DNA of 64,000 nucleotides from Vibrio splendidus (GCF_024347615.1 NZ_AP025508.1:2542001-2606000); one strand, 5' to 3'. Positions 1 through 9,618 are shown, numbered from the stretch's first letter. Numbers and translations: made by a program. Notes: a model not told the origin generated them from the letters alone.

Positions 1-64
1 AACTTTCGTTATCGCCTTTGAGTTGATGCCTCTTGTAGAGCAACAATCATTTTCACTGATGAAC

Positions 65-1042
65 TTAGGCATCAAGTAAAAGGTTCGGTCGAATCAAGTC
101 ATAAACACAAGCAAGTTCACTGCTGAATTCAAATTGTTTGTTGATAATGCCGCCAGCCATATGAGGGTGCCCGCCGCCAAAACCAATCCCTTTTTCATTA
201 AGAGCCCTTCTAACTATCTTCGCGACATTGTTTTTTGAACACTCTGAACGGAGAGAGATAAAGGTTTTCTCTCTATTTCTAGCCGTGAGGACGACAATAT
301 CGAGCTCATCAACGCTCAGCAGGAAATCTCCTAATACGCCAAGCATATTTTTAGGACACCCCTCAGGAAGCACTGCAAACGCGGCATTTTTTTCACGACG
401 TAAGCTGTCGAGCATTGAATAGAAAAGCTTTAATTCGTGAAACTCTACTTGATTTCGACAAATTTTGTTAACCATATCATTGTTGGCCTTCGCCTGAAGA
501 TACAACAGTGCTTTTAGATCTGCAGTTCCTACCCCTCGGGTAAAGTTTGCGGTATCAAAGCTCAAACCAACCAGTAGTGCTGTTGCGATATTCTGTGGCA
601 TCGGCAAAGAAAAATAGCGGTAATATTCAACCATAATGGTTGCAGTTGAGCCATAGTTTGAGCGTATATCGGAATACCATACAAAATCAGGCGCTTTCAC
701 TTGATGGTGATCTATCACTCCCACCTCAATCCCTGGAAAGTCGATAACATTTTTCTCGCCAATACAACCATCAACAACAATAATCTTATCATCCGGTTGC
801 AATTTTAAATCTTTTGGCTCATAGATTGGGATATCTATCCAATCTATTAAGTTTCTGAGTGACACTCTATCTATGTAACCATGAAACGTAATAAACGGGC
901 ACAACCCTTTCTTTTTTAATAAATATGCAAGCGCGTATGCGGAAGAGATCGCATCATGGTCAGGGAAGTCATGAGCTTGAATAATGATTCTCTTATCACC
1001 CTTAAGCCGCTCTAGAAAGCTTTCGAACTTTAAATTTGCCAT
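65..1042 (-). CDS. DHH/DHHA1-family phosphoesterase
   Basis: This 325-residue cytoplasmic protein has the DHH phosphoesterase layout seen in NrnA/RecJ-type enzymes. The first metal-binding motif HDFPDHDAIS is near residue 24. A VDG motif is near residue 91 and IDHH near 110. The C-terminal DHHA1 glycine-rich motif GGGHPHMAGG is near residue 290. Such enzymes hydrolyse phosphodiester bonds in short oligonucleotides or cyclic dinucleotides with divalent metals. The substrate here cannot be told from sequence. The first motif has Ser where NrnA relatives usually have Gly. It lies downstream of the envelope gene cluster on the same strand with a 58-bp gap, so co-transcription is possible but unproven. 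Confidence 0.85.
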   Translation of the reverse strand: MANLKFESFLERLKGDKRIIIQAHDFPDHDAISSAYALAYLLKKKGLCPFITFHGYIDRVSLRNLIDWIDIPIYEPKDLKLQPDDKIIVVDGCIGEKNVIDFPGIEVGVIDHHQVKAPDFVWYSDIRSNYGSTATIMVEYYRYFSLPMPQNIATALLVGLSFDTANFTRGVGTADLKALLYLQAKANNDMVNKICRNQVEFHELKLFYSMLDSLRREKNAAFAVLPEGCPKNMLGVLGDFLLSVDELDIVVLTARNREKTFISLRSECSKNNVAKIVRRALNEKGIGFGGGHPHMAGGIINKQFEFSSELACVYDLIRPNLLLDA

Positions 1043-1100
1043 AATCCAACTGCTAATAAGGTTCTAGCTTCGTACAAAGCTAGAGCTGATGTGTTAATGG

Positions 1101-1907
1101 TTAACTCTTATGAATTAAACGATATTCTGTGTTAGACAAAATAGCTTCTTCTAGAGCCCCTACACCTAACGTACTGTAACCATAGAAATTAGGCTTCGCA
1201 TTCAAACGTAAAGACTGTACGCTCTTTACGACATGTTCATCCATAGTCAGCGAGTCAACAACTTCAGAAAGCAATTTCCTATTGTTTTTTGTCAAAGGTG
1301 TAATGAATTCACTAGCGCCACTGATTGAAGAATATAAGTAGCCAAACTCACCGCCATTATTTTCTTCAATGTAATAATTACCGGTTCTAGCGAACGACGC
1401 TCGAATTTCATTGACACTTTCAATGGCATTAAAAGGCTGGTTGAAAAACTCCGAACCACCTGCATGCTCTAATGTTTCAGGTGTAAAGCCTTCATCTGGA
1501 AATACAAGATAAGCAACAATGGCATTATCTCTAGTAATAGATGAAAGAATAAAGTTATCGTCTTTGTAGTACTTTATAACGTCATCGCTAGTTGAACGTT
1601 TGATATAAACGGGGGCACCAAATGTCTGATCTAATACTTCAGCTGATGAGCGGATGTACACTTTTTCAAGCTTTTTGTGTGACGGAATATCAGTCATTTG
1701 TGAAAGACCAAAATCAACCATCTTTTCGATTGCATCAAAACTATCGTTAAACCCACCCAAAGCAATTGAAACTACAGACAACAAACCAATAGTGCGCGCC
1801 AAGTTCCCTTTACTTTGAGCTTCTAACAACGACTCTTGGTTATCTTGGAGCTCTTTCAGCTCATCTTTAATTTCTTTTGGAACGTCTTTTTTTTGTTCTT
1901 CAGACAT
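1101..1907 (-). CDS. uncharacterised membrane-anchored protein (268 aa)
   Basis: I do not recognise this protein with confidence. The first 35 residues are charged and helical. One hydrophobic stretch at about 38-53 could be a membrane anchor. A mixed alpha/beta domain of about 200 residues follows. A distant match to the ETEC_3214-type domain family is possible but is only an impression. It is separated by 2 bp from the small membrane protein gene upstream and follows the transglycosylase gene, so the three probably form one transcript. No catalytic motif was seen. Its grouping with envelope genes suggests an envelope role. Confidence 0.6.
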   Translation of the reverse strand: MSEEQKKDVPKEIKDELKELQDNQESLLEAQSKGNLARTIGLLSVVSIALGGFNDSFDAIEKMVDFGLSQMTDIPSHKKLEKVYIRSSAEVLDQTFGAPVYIKRSTSDDVIKYYKDDNFILSSITRDNAIVAYLVFPDEGFTPETLEHAGGSEFFNQPFNAIESVNEIRASFARTGNYYIEENNGGEFGYLYSSISGASEFITPLTKNNRKLLSEVVDSLTMDEHVVKSVQSLRLNAKPNFYGYSTLGVGALEEAILSNTEYRLIHKS

Positions 1908-1909
1908 GA

Positions 1910-2080
1910 TCAGCCTTTAATCTCGTCAATTGTATCCATCAATGCATCTTTACCGTCTTCAGCACGTTCTTGCACTCGCTCAAAAGCCTCTGTATCCATT
2001 ATATTTTTAATTTCATCGCTGTAATTAAGACCTAGGTAAATACCAATGACGATGAAAAATAAAGCAAAAATCTTAAACAT
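1910..2080 (-). CDS. small single-pass membrane protein (56 aa)
   Basis: The chosen start, MFKIFALFF, is preceded by a GAGAG ribosome binding site. A longer reading adds 13 residues with no good binding site. The protein is an N-terminal membrane helix (about residues 2-19) followed by a highly charged amphipathic tail rich in Glu, Asp and Lys. It ends 2 bp before the 268-residue gene, which suggests translational coupling and a shared complex. No family is recognised. Confidence 0.6.
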   Translation of the reverse strand: MFKIFALFFIVIGIYLGLNYSDEIKNIMDTEAFERVQERAEDGKDALMDTIDEIKG

Positions 2081-2145
2081 TGTTACTCTCAACAACTCTA
2101 AAAAGGGATTAAAGCACACGCGTTTCCATGTGCTTGCTACAAGTC

Positions 2146-3639
2146 TTATTTATATAGTGCGATACGGCTGTTCACTTTCTTCAAATAGTTTTTTGTTTCA
2201 TCGTATGGCAACTTCGCGACCAATTGGTTGTACACTTCTTCAGGAGTCATCTTATTGATCACTTTAGATGCTTTACCAATGCTAGTTGAGCGGTCTTTGT
2301 TAAACGCTCGAGCAACGTTTCCCGCACCGGTGTTGTAAGCCGCAATCATGCAATACAAACGACTTTGATCATTCTCGATCTTACGTAAATATTTACTATT
2401 TAGGATGTCTAAATAAGCAGTACCAGTTTCAACGTTGATGACGGGTTGATACAAATCTGAAGCCTTCATTGGCGCATCAATATTTCGAACTTGTTTATTT
2501 ACATCATGCCCAGCGCTGGTCGGAACAACTTGCATAAGACCAAATGCAGGTACGTGGGATTTAGCATCTGGGCGGAAAGCAGACTCGGAGTGCATGATCG
2601 CCATAATCAATGCTGCATCTATTTCCCAGTTCTTGCTTTCTTTCTCTGCGAGAGGTGTATATTTGCTCGCACGAGATTTCAAGCTGTTCTCAGGAAGCTT
2701 CACTTTGTAGGTAACCACCTTTTTAGGTTTCACTGGCGTAGCAGCCACTTCCACTACAGGCTGAGGTTTCACAGCGTGAGTTTCAGCTGCGTCCTCTACG
2801 GTCATTTGAACCACTTTCGAAGGTTGCTTTGGTTCTGCAACTGGCTCTGATTTCACGACTTCCTTAGGGGATTCTACTTTTTCAACCAGTTCAACGACTT
2901 CAACCTGAGGTTCTGGTCGTGTTACTTCAATTCCGTGTTTAGCACGCATTTCGTTGTAAAGCTTAGTCTGAGCAGCAATACGCTCTTGTGCTTTAGTAAG
3001 CAGTGCTAGTTTCTTATTGTGAGCTCGCTGGTAGATGAACGAGTCAGGAATACCGGTATCAGATTGAATCAATCGCTCCGCTTGAACATCAAGTTCATTC
3101 ATTTGACTCTGTGTTTGTTCAATAACGAAGTTCTTTTCTTGTTGTTCTCTATCTAAAGAATACAAAACCGCATGGTCTTCCGCTTTCAGATTGGCTAGAT
3201 CAACCGTTTTCCCCTCAACTTCAACAGGGATTTTTCTTACAAGCGCTTCTATCTCTTCAGGGCTACTGTCTTCATCAACTAAAACAGAAACCGTAGCGGT
3301 ATTACTTTCATAATCCACTGCGGTCTTAACTTGATCGTTTTGTGAATAATCGACCTGTTTTGTTTGAGAAGATACCTCTCCTTCACCCCAAGTTTTAATA
3401 AGGTCTGTTCGGCGCTCATCAAGTTTATTGGTATATTCGTCACGCCATTGTTCATACTCATCCAAGTATGCATTTACATAAGCATGAAATTCTTTAAGTT
3501 TTTCTTCTTGGGATTGACTTGTTTTTACAACCGCATTATTAAGTTGTTGCTTTTGGCTATCTGACACTGCGAGTGTTGGAAAGCTAACAGCTGCTGAAAT
3601 TGCAATAGCCAGCCCGGTCTTGGTGATCGTTTTATACAT
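2146..3639 (-). CDS. MltC-like lytic murein transglycosylase
   Basis: A 497-residue exported protein with a cleavable signal peptide (about residues 1-24, ending TLA). It lacks the lipobox of classical MltC. The N-terminal half resembles the MltC accessory region. The middle (about 230-330) is rich in Pro, Val, Lys and Glu and looks like a flexible linker. The C-terminal SLT domain has the catalytic Glu near residue 352 in MHSESAF, followed by GLMQVVPTSAG and AAYNTGAGN. The family cleaves peptidoglycan glycan strands to 1,6-anhydromuramyl ends. In this cluster it may open the wall for assembly of an envelope structure, which is inference. Confidence 0.85.
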   Translation of the reverse strand: MYKTITKTGLAIAISAAVSFPTLAVSDSQKQQLNNAVVKTSQSQEEKLKEFHAYVNAYLDEYEQWRDEYTNKLDERRTDLIKTWGEGEVSSQTKQVDYSQNDQVKTAVDYESNTATVSVLVDEDSSPEEIEALVRKIPVEVEGKTVDLANLKAEDHAVLYSLDREQQEKNFVIEQTQSQMNELDVQAERLIQSDTGIPDSFIYQRAHNKKLALLTKAQERIAAQTKLYNEMRAKHGIEVTRPEPQVEVVELVEKVESPKEVVKSEPVAEPKQPSKVVQMTVEDAAETHAVKPQPVVEVAATPVKPKKVVTYKVKLPENSLKSRASKYTPLAEKESKNWEIDAALIMAIMHSESAFRPDAKSHVPAFGLMQVVPTSAGHDVNKQVRNIDAPMKASDLYQPVINVETGTAYLDILNSKYLRKIENDQSRLYCMIAAYNTGAGNVARAFNKDRSTSIGKASKVINKMTPEEVYNQLVAKLPYDETKNYLKKVNSRIALYK

Positions 3640-3665
3640 AACTAACTCCGAGAGTGTATAGAAAC

Positions 3666-3694
3666 AAAGGCCACTCTATAGGTGGCCTTTTTCA
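3666..3694 (-). terminator. hairpin between lipoprotein and transglycosylase genes
   Basis: The stem GGCCAC/GTGGCC with a 7-nt loop is flanked by A and T runs. It lies between the LPP20 lipoprotein gene and the transglycosylase gene and could terminate or attenuate transcription between them. Confidence 0.5.
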
Positions 3695-3718
3695 CTTTAA
3701 CTAATCGTCAAACAACGA

Positions 3719-4330
3719 TTATTTTTTCAAAGAATCGAATACGGCAGCAAGATCTGCGGCGGCCTTTTCGTCATTGAATTGATTCCAAAGAGCAGAATCT
3801 TCACCACCTACTTCGTCGATAATTTTATTCATATTTGCATCATAAGCTGCTTGGTCCATACCAACTAATACATAAAGACCACCAGCAGGGCTTGCTTGGC
3901 TTACCAATATTCGGCTATTTGTAAGTCTTTTACTCACTACCGATTTAGTAATGCTTTCAAATGCCTCTTGAACATTCTCAGTTACTAGCGTTACGCCTTC
4001 CCCAGCAGATGTTGAGACAGCACCGTCGGTAGCAGATTGAAATAAGTTACTCACATCTGTTTCAAATTCCGCGGCAAGGTTTACACGAGCATCATTCACA
4101 GCAATTTTGCGCATAACGCTCATACCTGCTGCGCTTTTCTTCGCATAACCTGTTGCACCAATAGCTACATCTGTAGGAACCACATCACAGATCCAACCAG
4201 GGGCTTCAACAGTCGGCGCATCTGGGAACGTGCATGACGCAAAATTTTGAGCTTGCTCTAGTGTATTGTTGTTGCTTTGGCAGCCAACTAGAGCTGTAAC
4301 TAGTGACGTTGCAATAATTAGTTTTTTCAT
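3719..4330 (-). CDS. LPP20-family lipoprotein (203 aa)
   Basis: The signal sequence ends in the lipobox LVGC, with the lipidated Cys at residue 17. The mature part has the LPP20 pattern: a GATGYAKK segment near residue 57, then a helix carrying RKIAVNDARVNLAAEF, then a beta-strand region ending in YVLVGMDQAAYDANM. LPP20 proteins occur in Helicobacter outer membranes and near flagellar FlgT/FlgP genes. The gene has its own 226-bp upstream region containing an inverted repeat and is followed by a hairpin, so it may be a separate unit within the cluster. Confidence 0.75.
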   Translation of the reverse strand: MKKLIIATSLVTALVGCQSNNNTLEQAQNFASCTFPDAPTVEAPGWICDVVPTDVAIGATGYAKKSAAGMSVMRKIAVNDARVNLAAEFETDVSNLFQSATDGAVSTSAGEGVTLVTENVQEAFESITKSVVSKRLTNSRILVSQASPAGGLYVLVGMDQAAYDANMNKIIDEVGGEDSALWNQFNDEKAAADLAAVFDSLKK

Positions 4331-4500
4331 ATATTAAAAGCTATCCATAACGTTTTTTGTGTATCATTTTCAATTAGTAAATCTGCAAATGATCATTTGA
4401 TATTTGATGCGTCAATCTTACCTGTGATGCATTTCTCTACTCTTTGTGACATTTCTGAATTAGTCACAACCCAGTAGAAATTATAAAAAATCAGTTAACC

Positions 4501-4537
4501 TGTTATGTTTGATAAACAATGTTTTTTAAACATAACA
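4501..4537. repeat. 10-bp inverted repeat upstream of the LPP20 gene
   Basis: Arms TGTTATGTTT and AAACATAACA are perfect and separated by 17 nt. The element lies between the 466-residue gene and the LPP20 lipoprotein gene. It could be an operator for the latter or a weak terminator for the former. It has no T-run on the minus strand. Confidence 0.5.
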
Positions 4538-4556
4538 AGTCCCAACGGAGTAACTC

Positions 4557-5957
4557 TTAAAGCACTCTGATTTGGTATTCATTAAGTACATCAACTTTCG
4601 AGCGGTAGTTTGGCTGATGGGTACGCAACATAGGTTCAATGTCTTGGACTAAATCACTTGCATCGCTAAGCGACCTTAACTGAATAACAATATTGCTACC
4701 CTGTAGACTTGATTTAATATCAGAAACCCCATTCATATCACCAATCAAACGGTAAAGTTGCCCCTGTTTACCTGCGGCTTTCTGTGAAAAAATCAGTTCT
4801 CGAATAGGCCCACCGCGGCTTGCCATTATTTGCACCGACGATTGAAGTTCGCGCTTTAGGGCAATTTGATTGCCTTCAACAGCTAGGTGAACAGCTGCAA
4901 GTTCATTGAGCATGCCTACTTTGTTCGGTAGCGTCATGAAAGTCGGGTCATTGTGCCAACTACCATAACGGTTGCCAGCACGATCGATCACGGTTGCCGT
5001 TAGATCAAGCTGAAGACCAGAAGACGTCACTTTTTGGGTTTCTTGAACATCAAGAATGACACTAGACTGCGCCGGGTTCGAAGCAAGATCAAAACCCATC
5101 TCTGCGAGTGCATTTGAAAATGTATTTTTTACGACTGGGAGATCTGCATCAACATAGATTGAAGGTTGGCCAAGGCTTTTTATCAATCTTGCTATTTTCG
5201 CTTCCATCTTCTGTCGTTCAACAAACACATCAAGAGTAACGGTTACAGAGCCGTTAGGTTTTTCCTGATAAGAAATTTCATTCCAACTGGAAATCATGCC
5301 TTGAGGTTCAATTGAAAGTGATTGTATTGCGATTTCTTGCAAGTCGAAATCATTGCTGCTTTCTGTTCCTGACAGGGTATCGTAAGATTTTTGCATGTAA
5401 TCAGAATTGACCATAGCGCCAAGTACCTGACTAATAGCGCGTTTGAAGGCGTCTTGTTCCGCCGCTTGCCTTGCACTCAATGCCAATGTTTTACTTTCGC
5501 GTCCTTCACCGACAACCACGACAGACATAACTGGTGCATCGTCCCATTCGATACCGTCGTCAGTGTGCGCAAAACCAGTGTTAAGTTCTGGTGCTAGACG
5601 CACTGTTACACAAGTATCATCCCCTTGAATTTCAGGTGCACTGAAATCGGCATTGATATCACCGGCAGCAATGCTTGTTATCAATAAATCGCGGCTCTCT
5701 TGATCAAATTGATCCTCAACCAACGCACTATCTTCAGTTGAAAAAGAAACTGAGACTTTGCCTTGCAAAAACAAACGAAGATTATTTAAACCGTCATCTT
5801 TTGCTGACTCAATGGCCATTGCCCCTCGACCATATGCACAACCTTGTTCAATAAGAGCCAACGTAGGCTGGCTTTTATCTAATTCCAGTGCAGGAACGGA
5901 CATACATACAAATAAGGTACTAATGGCAAAGCTTTTACTTAGCCTTTTGCCGCCCAT
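4557..5957 (-). CDS. exported FlgT/LPP20-like protein (466 aa)
   Basis: The protein has a cleavable signal peptide (about residues 1-24, ending VPA). Its middle part carries an LPP20-like segment (about 150-260: ALSARQAAEQDAFKRAI, then a beta region ending VTVTLDVFVERQ). A second region (about 265-360) resembles the TolB-N/CsgG-like fold found in flagellar protein FlgT. The C-terminal 90 residues form another alpha/beta unit. No enzyme motif is seen. Its start overlaps the end of the upstream lipoprotein gene by 19 bp, so the two are translationally linked. FlgT stabilises the H ring of Vibrio flagella; this protein may be a paralogue used elsewhere in the envelope. Confidence 0.6.
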   Translation of the reverse strand: MGGKRLSKSFAISTLFVCMSVPALELDKSQPTLALIEQGCAYGRGAMAIESAKDDGLNNLRLFLQGKVSVSFSTEDSALVEDQFDQESRDLLITSIAAGDINADFSAPEIQGDDTCVTVRLAPELNTGFAHTDDGIEWDDAPVMSVVVVGEGRESKTLALSARQAAEQDAFKRAISQVLGAMVNSDYMQKSYDTLSGTESSNDFDLQEIAIQSLSIEPQGMISSWNEISYQEKPNGSVTVTLDVFVERQKMEAKIARLIKSLGQPSIYVDADLPVVKNTFSNALAEMGFDLASNPAQSSVILDVQETQKVTSSGLQLDLTATVIDRAGNRYGSWHNDPTFMTLPNKVGMLNELAAVHLAVEGNQIALKRELQSSVQIMASRGGPIRELIFSQKAAGKQGQLYRLIGDMNGVSDIKSSLQGSNIVIQLRSLSDASDLVQDIEPMLRTHQPNYRSKVDVLNEYQIRVL

Positions 5958-7117
5958 GTACTGCGCTCCTTCATGAATTCCACAGGAACTCCAACACTTA
6001 CAGCGAAAATGCGACGTTGGCGATCAGGGCGATAAATCCCGTCTTCAGCAATGTCTTTCACTTCGTCGGCTATGCTGCTGTCTTTCCAGCGAACAATTTT
6101 CCCTTGGGCACTTTGTTGGCTTGGGTTAACAGTAGCAACACCAATAGGTTCAACAAAACCTGCGCTGTATTCGAATATAACCATGGTCTCATTAGGTAAT
6201 ACGCCTGCATTTTGGCCACGGTCTAATGAAATTCGGTCGCCTTTAATACCCATAACCTGAGCGGTAGCTGGCATCTCTTTGAGCAAACGCGTTAACATAA
6301 TATCGAAGCCGCGTGATGACATTTCATTAAGAACGGCATCAACATCTTTACCACTGGTGTAGTTAAAACCGCGATAATAATCGCCATTTGCAATCACAGT
6401 GGTGTAACTGTCTTTATCGCGGACATCAAAGTTAGAAACTCGGATTTTACCGATGTTTGGGTAGCTCATTTTTTCACGCGTATATGGGTCAATCACACCC
6501 GTCGTCATTTCCATCGACGTCTGGAATAGAGACTGAGTTGAACCAAACAACATATCAGCGGTTTTGAGCACATCGACTTTCATCATGTAATCGGGAGATA
6601 ACTTGCCGCGACTACCTGCTTTTTTCGCGACATTTGCAGCACCGCTATATGCCAGAATATCTTCAATAGCAGTGTTAACAGCATCGGTATCTCGAGTCAA
6701 AATCCGGAAACGGTTAACGCCCGCAAACTGGTTTTCTAAAGTGTTTTCTAGCGCTTTAGTTTGGAATTTACTTATGCTTGAATGCATAGAATTAAAAACA
6801 TCAGCAGATTTTCCCTGAAGATTTTCATTCACATCCGTTTTGACATCACCAAAATACAAAAGAATTGTTTTTTTCGCGAGTGGACAGCGAGTGTCTTCTT
6901 CATTTGCATCGTAAGTGCAATATTGAAGACCCTGAGTACTGAAGTACGCTGGTACTTCTATATCGTCGCTGCTAAATTCGTATGCTGATTTGCCGATAAC
7001 CAGCGATGAATTTCCCGCATTACTTTCTACTGAATACGTTTGGCTACCTTGATTACTCTGGCAAGCCGTTAGCGCAATTGCAGCAGTGACTAAACCAGCA
7101 ATTCGAGAAAGTTTCAT
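5939..7117 (-). CDS. FlgT/CsgG-like lipoprotein (392 aa)
   Basis: The lipobox LTAC gives a lipidated Cys at residue 19. An N-terminal domain of about 100 residues has two nearby Cys (QYCTYDANEEDTRC). A CsgG/TolB-N-like domain (about 75-260) contains RFRILTRDTDAVNTAI and is followed by ISLDRGQNAGVLPNETMVIFEY near residue 300. That last segment is like the C-terminal small beta domain of FlgT. It ends inside the start of the 466-residue gene, and its own start codon shares one base with the stop of the 238-residue lipoprotein gene. Outer-membrane or periplasmic assembly is the likely site of action. The partner is unknown. Confidence 0.6.
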   Translation of the reverse strand: MKLSRIAGLVTAAIALTACQSNQGSQTYSVESNAGNSSLVIGKSAYEFSSDDIEVPAYFSTQGLQYCTYDANEEDTRCPLAKKTILLYFGDVKTDVNENLQGKSADVFNSMHSSISKFQTKALENTLENQFAGVNRFRILTRDTDAVNTAIEDILAYSGAANVAKKAGSRGKLSPDYMMKVDVLKTADMLFGSTQSLFQTSMEMTTGVIDPYTREKMSYPNIGKIRVSNFDVRDKDSYTTVIANGDYYRGFNYTSGKDVDAVLNEMSSRGFDIMLTRLLKEMPATAQVMGIKGDRISLDRGQNAGVLPNETMVIFEYSAGFVEPIGVATVNPSQQSAQGKIVRWKDSSIADEVKDIAEDGIYRPDRQRRIFAVSVGVPVEFMKERSTWAAKG

Positions 7118-7833
7118 TATGACTTCACTTTGTCTGCAACAACTTTGTCTAGGTTTTCAAGTTGTTCGATAGTGTTTTTATCCATTGAAATAAGTGAATT
7201 GGCATCAAATGCAAGTATCGAGCGAGCTTCCATCTCATTGTAAGCCTCAACAACTGGTACTATTTCCTCTTCACTTGCTTCACCTTCCTTATCACTTGAG
7301 ACAACCGCTAGAAAACTGTCCATTGCGCCACCAGCAGAATCATGCGCAAGTGCCGATGCATGTTGAGATGCAATGTAAGTTAGTTCAGCCGCTTGAACTG
7401 CGATATCTGCCGCCAGTTTTAAGTTTTTCTGGAAGATTTCGTCAGAGGCTTTTTTGTAAGCTTCTACTTGAGGGGTAATCATTTTATTTGTAGGTTTACC
7501 TTCATCGAATTCGCTCATTGCAACACGAAGTTCTTCATCAGACTTATCCGCGTTTACTGCTAGGAAACCAGCAACATCACCATGTTTAGATGCAAGAGTG
7601 CGGTAGTCATTAAACACTGAACATTGGCGCTCTTGCAGTGACACCATCACTTTTGATGCTTTATCAACGGCGAATGATACAGGTGTGAACTCTGTACCTA
7701 GTTCTTCACAGTTCTGAGTAAGTTCCTTGCTTGTAGCTTCGCGGTCTACGGTTGCTGATTCCATACCTGGAATTGATGAACAACCGGCCATAACTGATAC
7801 GACTAAACCTGCAAGGATTGTTTTCTTAAGCAT
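7117..7833 (-). CDS. alpha-helical lipoprotein (238 aa), unknown function
   Basis: The lipobox VMAGC gives a lipidated Cys at residue 18. The rest is predicted to be almost all helical, with an acidic composition and an Ala-rich central part (about 130-165). No catalytic motif and no family is recognised. The gene is tightly packed, 11 bp after the upstream gene and with a one-base overlap with the next, so it belongs to the same transcript as the FlgT-like proteins. Confidence 0.6.
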   Translation of the reverse strand: MLKKTILAGLVVSVMAGCSSIPGMESATVDREATSKELTQNCEELGTEFTPVSFAVDKASKVMVSLQERQCSVFNDYRTLASKHGDVAGFLAVNADKSDEELRVAMSEFDEGKPTNKMITPQVEAYKKASDEIFQKNLKLAADIAVQAAELTYIASQHASALAHDSAGGAMDSFLAVVSSDKEGEASEEEIVPVVEAYNEMEARSILAFDANSLISMDKNTIEQLENLDKVVADKVKS

Positions 7834-7844
7834 TTTGAGAACCT

Positions 7845-8789
7845 TTAATTCAAGAGAGTATAAATAGAGTTTTTATTGAGAATTTTTGTTATTTCTGTAT
7901 GAGCAGCATCAAGTGCTTCCTCTTTACTAGTCGAAGACTTTCCTATCTCCGATAAAACCTTTTGGCTAACTGCCACATTTGGATTTCTAGCTTCAAAGAC
8001 TTGTAGTATTAGATCTTGCTTAGCAATGTAAGTGTTGTTTTTCTTGCCTTGTCTTACATTACCTTTGATATATACAATGATGTCGCCTTGCGAAGTTGCC
8101 CCTATGCTTTGAGTAAGCAAAGCTTTCGTTTGCGAGGAATACATATCTGAAGCAGAACGAATGGAGATGCTGATATTTTTAAAACGATCAATCGTATTAC
8201 GCTCGAGTATTAATTGTGGTCCATAAAATTTTTTCGCAACATCATGATCTAACGATGACAACACTAATAGTGATTCTTTATTATTCTTCAATAAGGTATG
8301 AGCTTTGTTCGTGAACACTGCTCCTTTCCAGTCGCTTGCTTGGGAAGTTAAATATTGTTGAGCGAGCTGGTGGTTCTTATCAATATCAATTGACAACTGA
8401 TCAACCCACACATCCACGTCAACTCTAAATAGGTAGTTGCACCCAGAAGCATCACATTGCGATGTCATTACTTCCATATTTGAAATGCTGATAGGTACCG
8501 AAGTGATTTCAGATTTAGTACTGATTACTTGACCATATTTATCGTGAGTTCCAACCAATTCGCCGTTTTTTATTTCTGTTGTGGTTTCGGATATCATGGA
8601 GGTATTCTCAGATGCCTGCACAGTACTATTTACCCGAAAAGCTAGATTTTCTTTCGCATCGATCGTTGCTTCTGATTTGTTTTTACCAATACCTTCTACT
8701 TCCCAATAAGATTGAGCGAAAGCTGGGTTCGATAAGCAAAAGAAGCAACAAGTGATTAACAGTTTGAATGTAATATTATTTGTCTTCAC
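7845..8789 (-). CDS. exported LPP20/FlgT-N-like protein (314 aa)
   Basis: I place the start at a GTG preceded by a GGTGGA ribosome binding site. The longer reading begins at TTG and puts 12 residues ahead of the signal peptide. The protein then has a signal peptide ending PAFA (about residue 26). It contains an LPP20-like motif, YWEVEGIGKNKSEATIDAK, and a beta strand pair ending VDVDVWVDQ. The C-terminal half has a second alpha/beta domain. It is the first gene of the run that continues through the two lipoproteins and the 466-residue protein. No function can be assigned beyond an envelope role. Confidence 0.6.
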   Translation of the reverse strand: MKTNNITFKLLITCCFFCLSNPAFAQSYWEVEGIGKNKSEATIDAKENLAFRVNSTVQASENTSMISETTTEIKNGELVGTHDKYGQVISTKSEITSVPISISNMEVMTSQCDASGCNYLFRVDVDVWVDQLSIDIDKNHQLAQQYLTSQASDWKGAVFTNKAHTLLKNNKESLLVLSSLDHDVAKKFYGPQLILERNTIDRFKNISISIRSASDMYSSQTKALLTQSIGATSQGDIIVYIKGNVRQGKKNNTYIAKQDLILQVFEARNPNVAVSQKVLSEIGKSSTSKEEALDAAHTEITKILNKNSIYTLLN

Positions 8790-9490
8790 GTGACGTCCAC
8801 CAAAGTTTGTTGTCGCATGGTACAAAATTAGTTTTTTTCAATCAATAAGATATACATATGGTTGAAGTGAAGATATGTGCGTCATACTCATCATTTTAGG
8901 TAGAAGAAACGTGATATCAGTTCCAAGTGTCAACATTTCGACTCCTATATACCCCAATGCTTGAAGGGCTATTACATGGTGATTCTGGATTAGAAGTCAA
9001 AATCATGACACCGTCAATTTACTAAAAATATATAGGTTATATTGAGTTTTAATATTTATCATAATTGTGATCTAATACCCGTTTTAAAGCATTTTCATAT
9101 TGTTTTAATTATCTATAGATAGAGAAAACAATTGGTTTCTAATCTAATTTATTTAATCCTCTCCATATATATTGTGCAATATTTAGACTCCAACGCCGAT
9201 TTCTAACCCTCAACTTTTCTATTCACCAAGAAAAATAGAACAGTAATCATACAAAAAATATAGAAACCTTTGATAGTTTAATCAACAGACACAATACTGA
9301 CAAAGGTGTCAATATAATCCAGTAGTAATGCTGAACATAGATAATAAAGGTTTAATATTTAATTTTATATTTGAATAATATTACTTTAATTAAGACATAA
9401 TAAACCGTTAACAACAATCCACCTCACTGTGTTCTGATTCCTGTAAATAATTAAACGAGCACCAGAATTGCAAATCGAATTCTATACTCA
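8790..9490. other. AT-rich intergenic region
   Basis: This 700-bp stretch is AT-rich and shows no open reading frame with a credible start. The part nearest 8790 should hold the promoter of the envelope gene cluster, but I could not choose a promoter with confidence. No RNA gene or mobile-element end was recognised. Confidence 0.5.
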
Positions 9491-9518
9491 TTGAAAGGGG
9501 CCTAAATCAGCGTACACT
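9491..9518 (+). promoter_or_regulatory. sigma70-like promoter for the small ORF
   Basis: TTGAAA is followed by a 16-bp spacer and TACACT. Transcription would start near 9525 and run through two hairpins (GATGAG-AAA-CTCATC at 9538-9552; TAGACAT-GT-ATGTCTA at 9559-9574) before the small ORF. Confidence 0.4.
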
Positions 9519-9618
9519 CTGTCAGTACTTGGGGGTTGATGAGAAACTCATCGGAGCATAGACATGTATGTCTAGATCATAGAGGGGATAATAAGAAAGA
9601 ATGTTGTAAGGTGCTGTA

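Noticed and set aside
2491..2850. 119-residue plus-strand frame opposite the transglycosylase
   Set aside because: Cys- and His-rich composition typical of antisense frames; the SLT domain on the other strand is clear.
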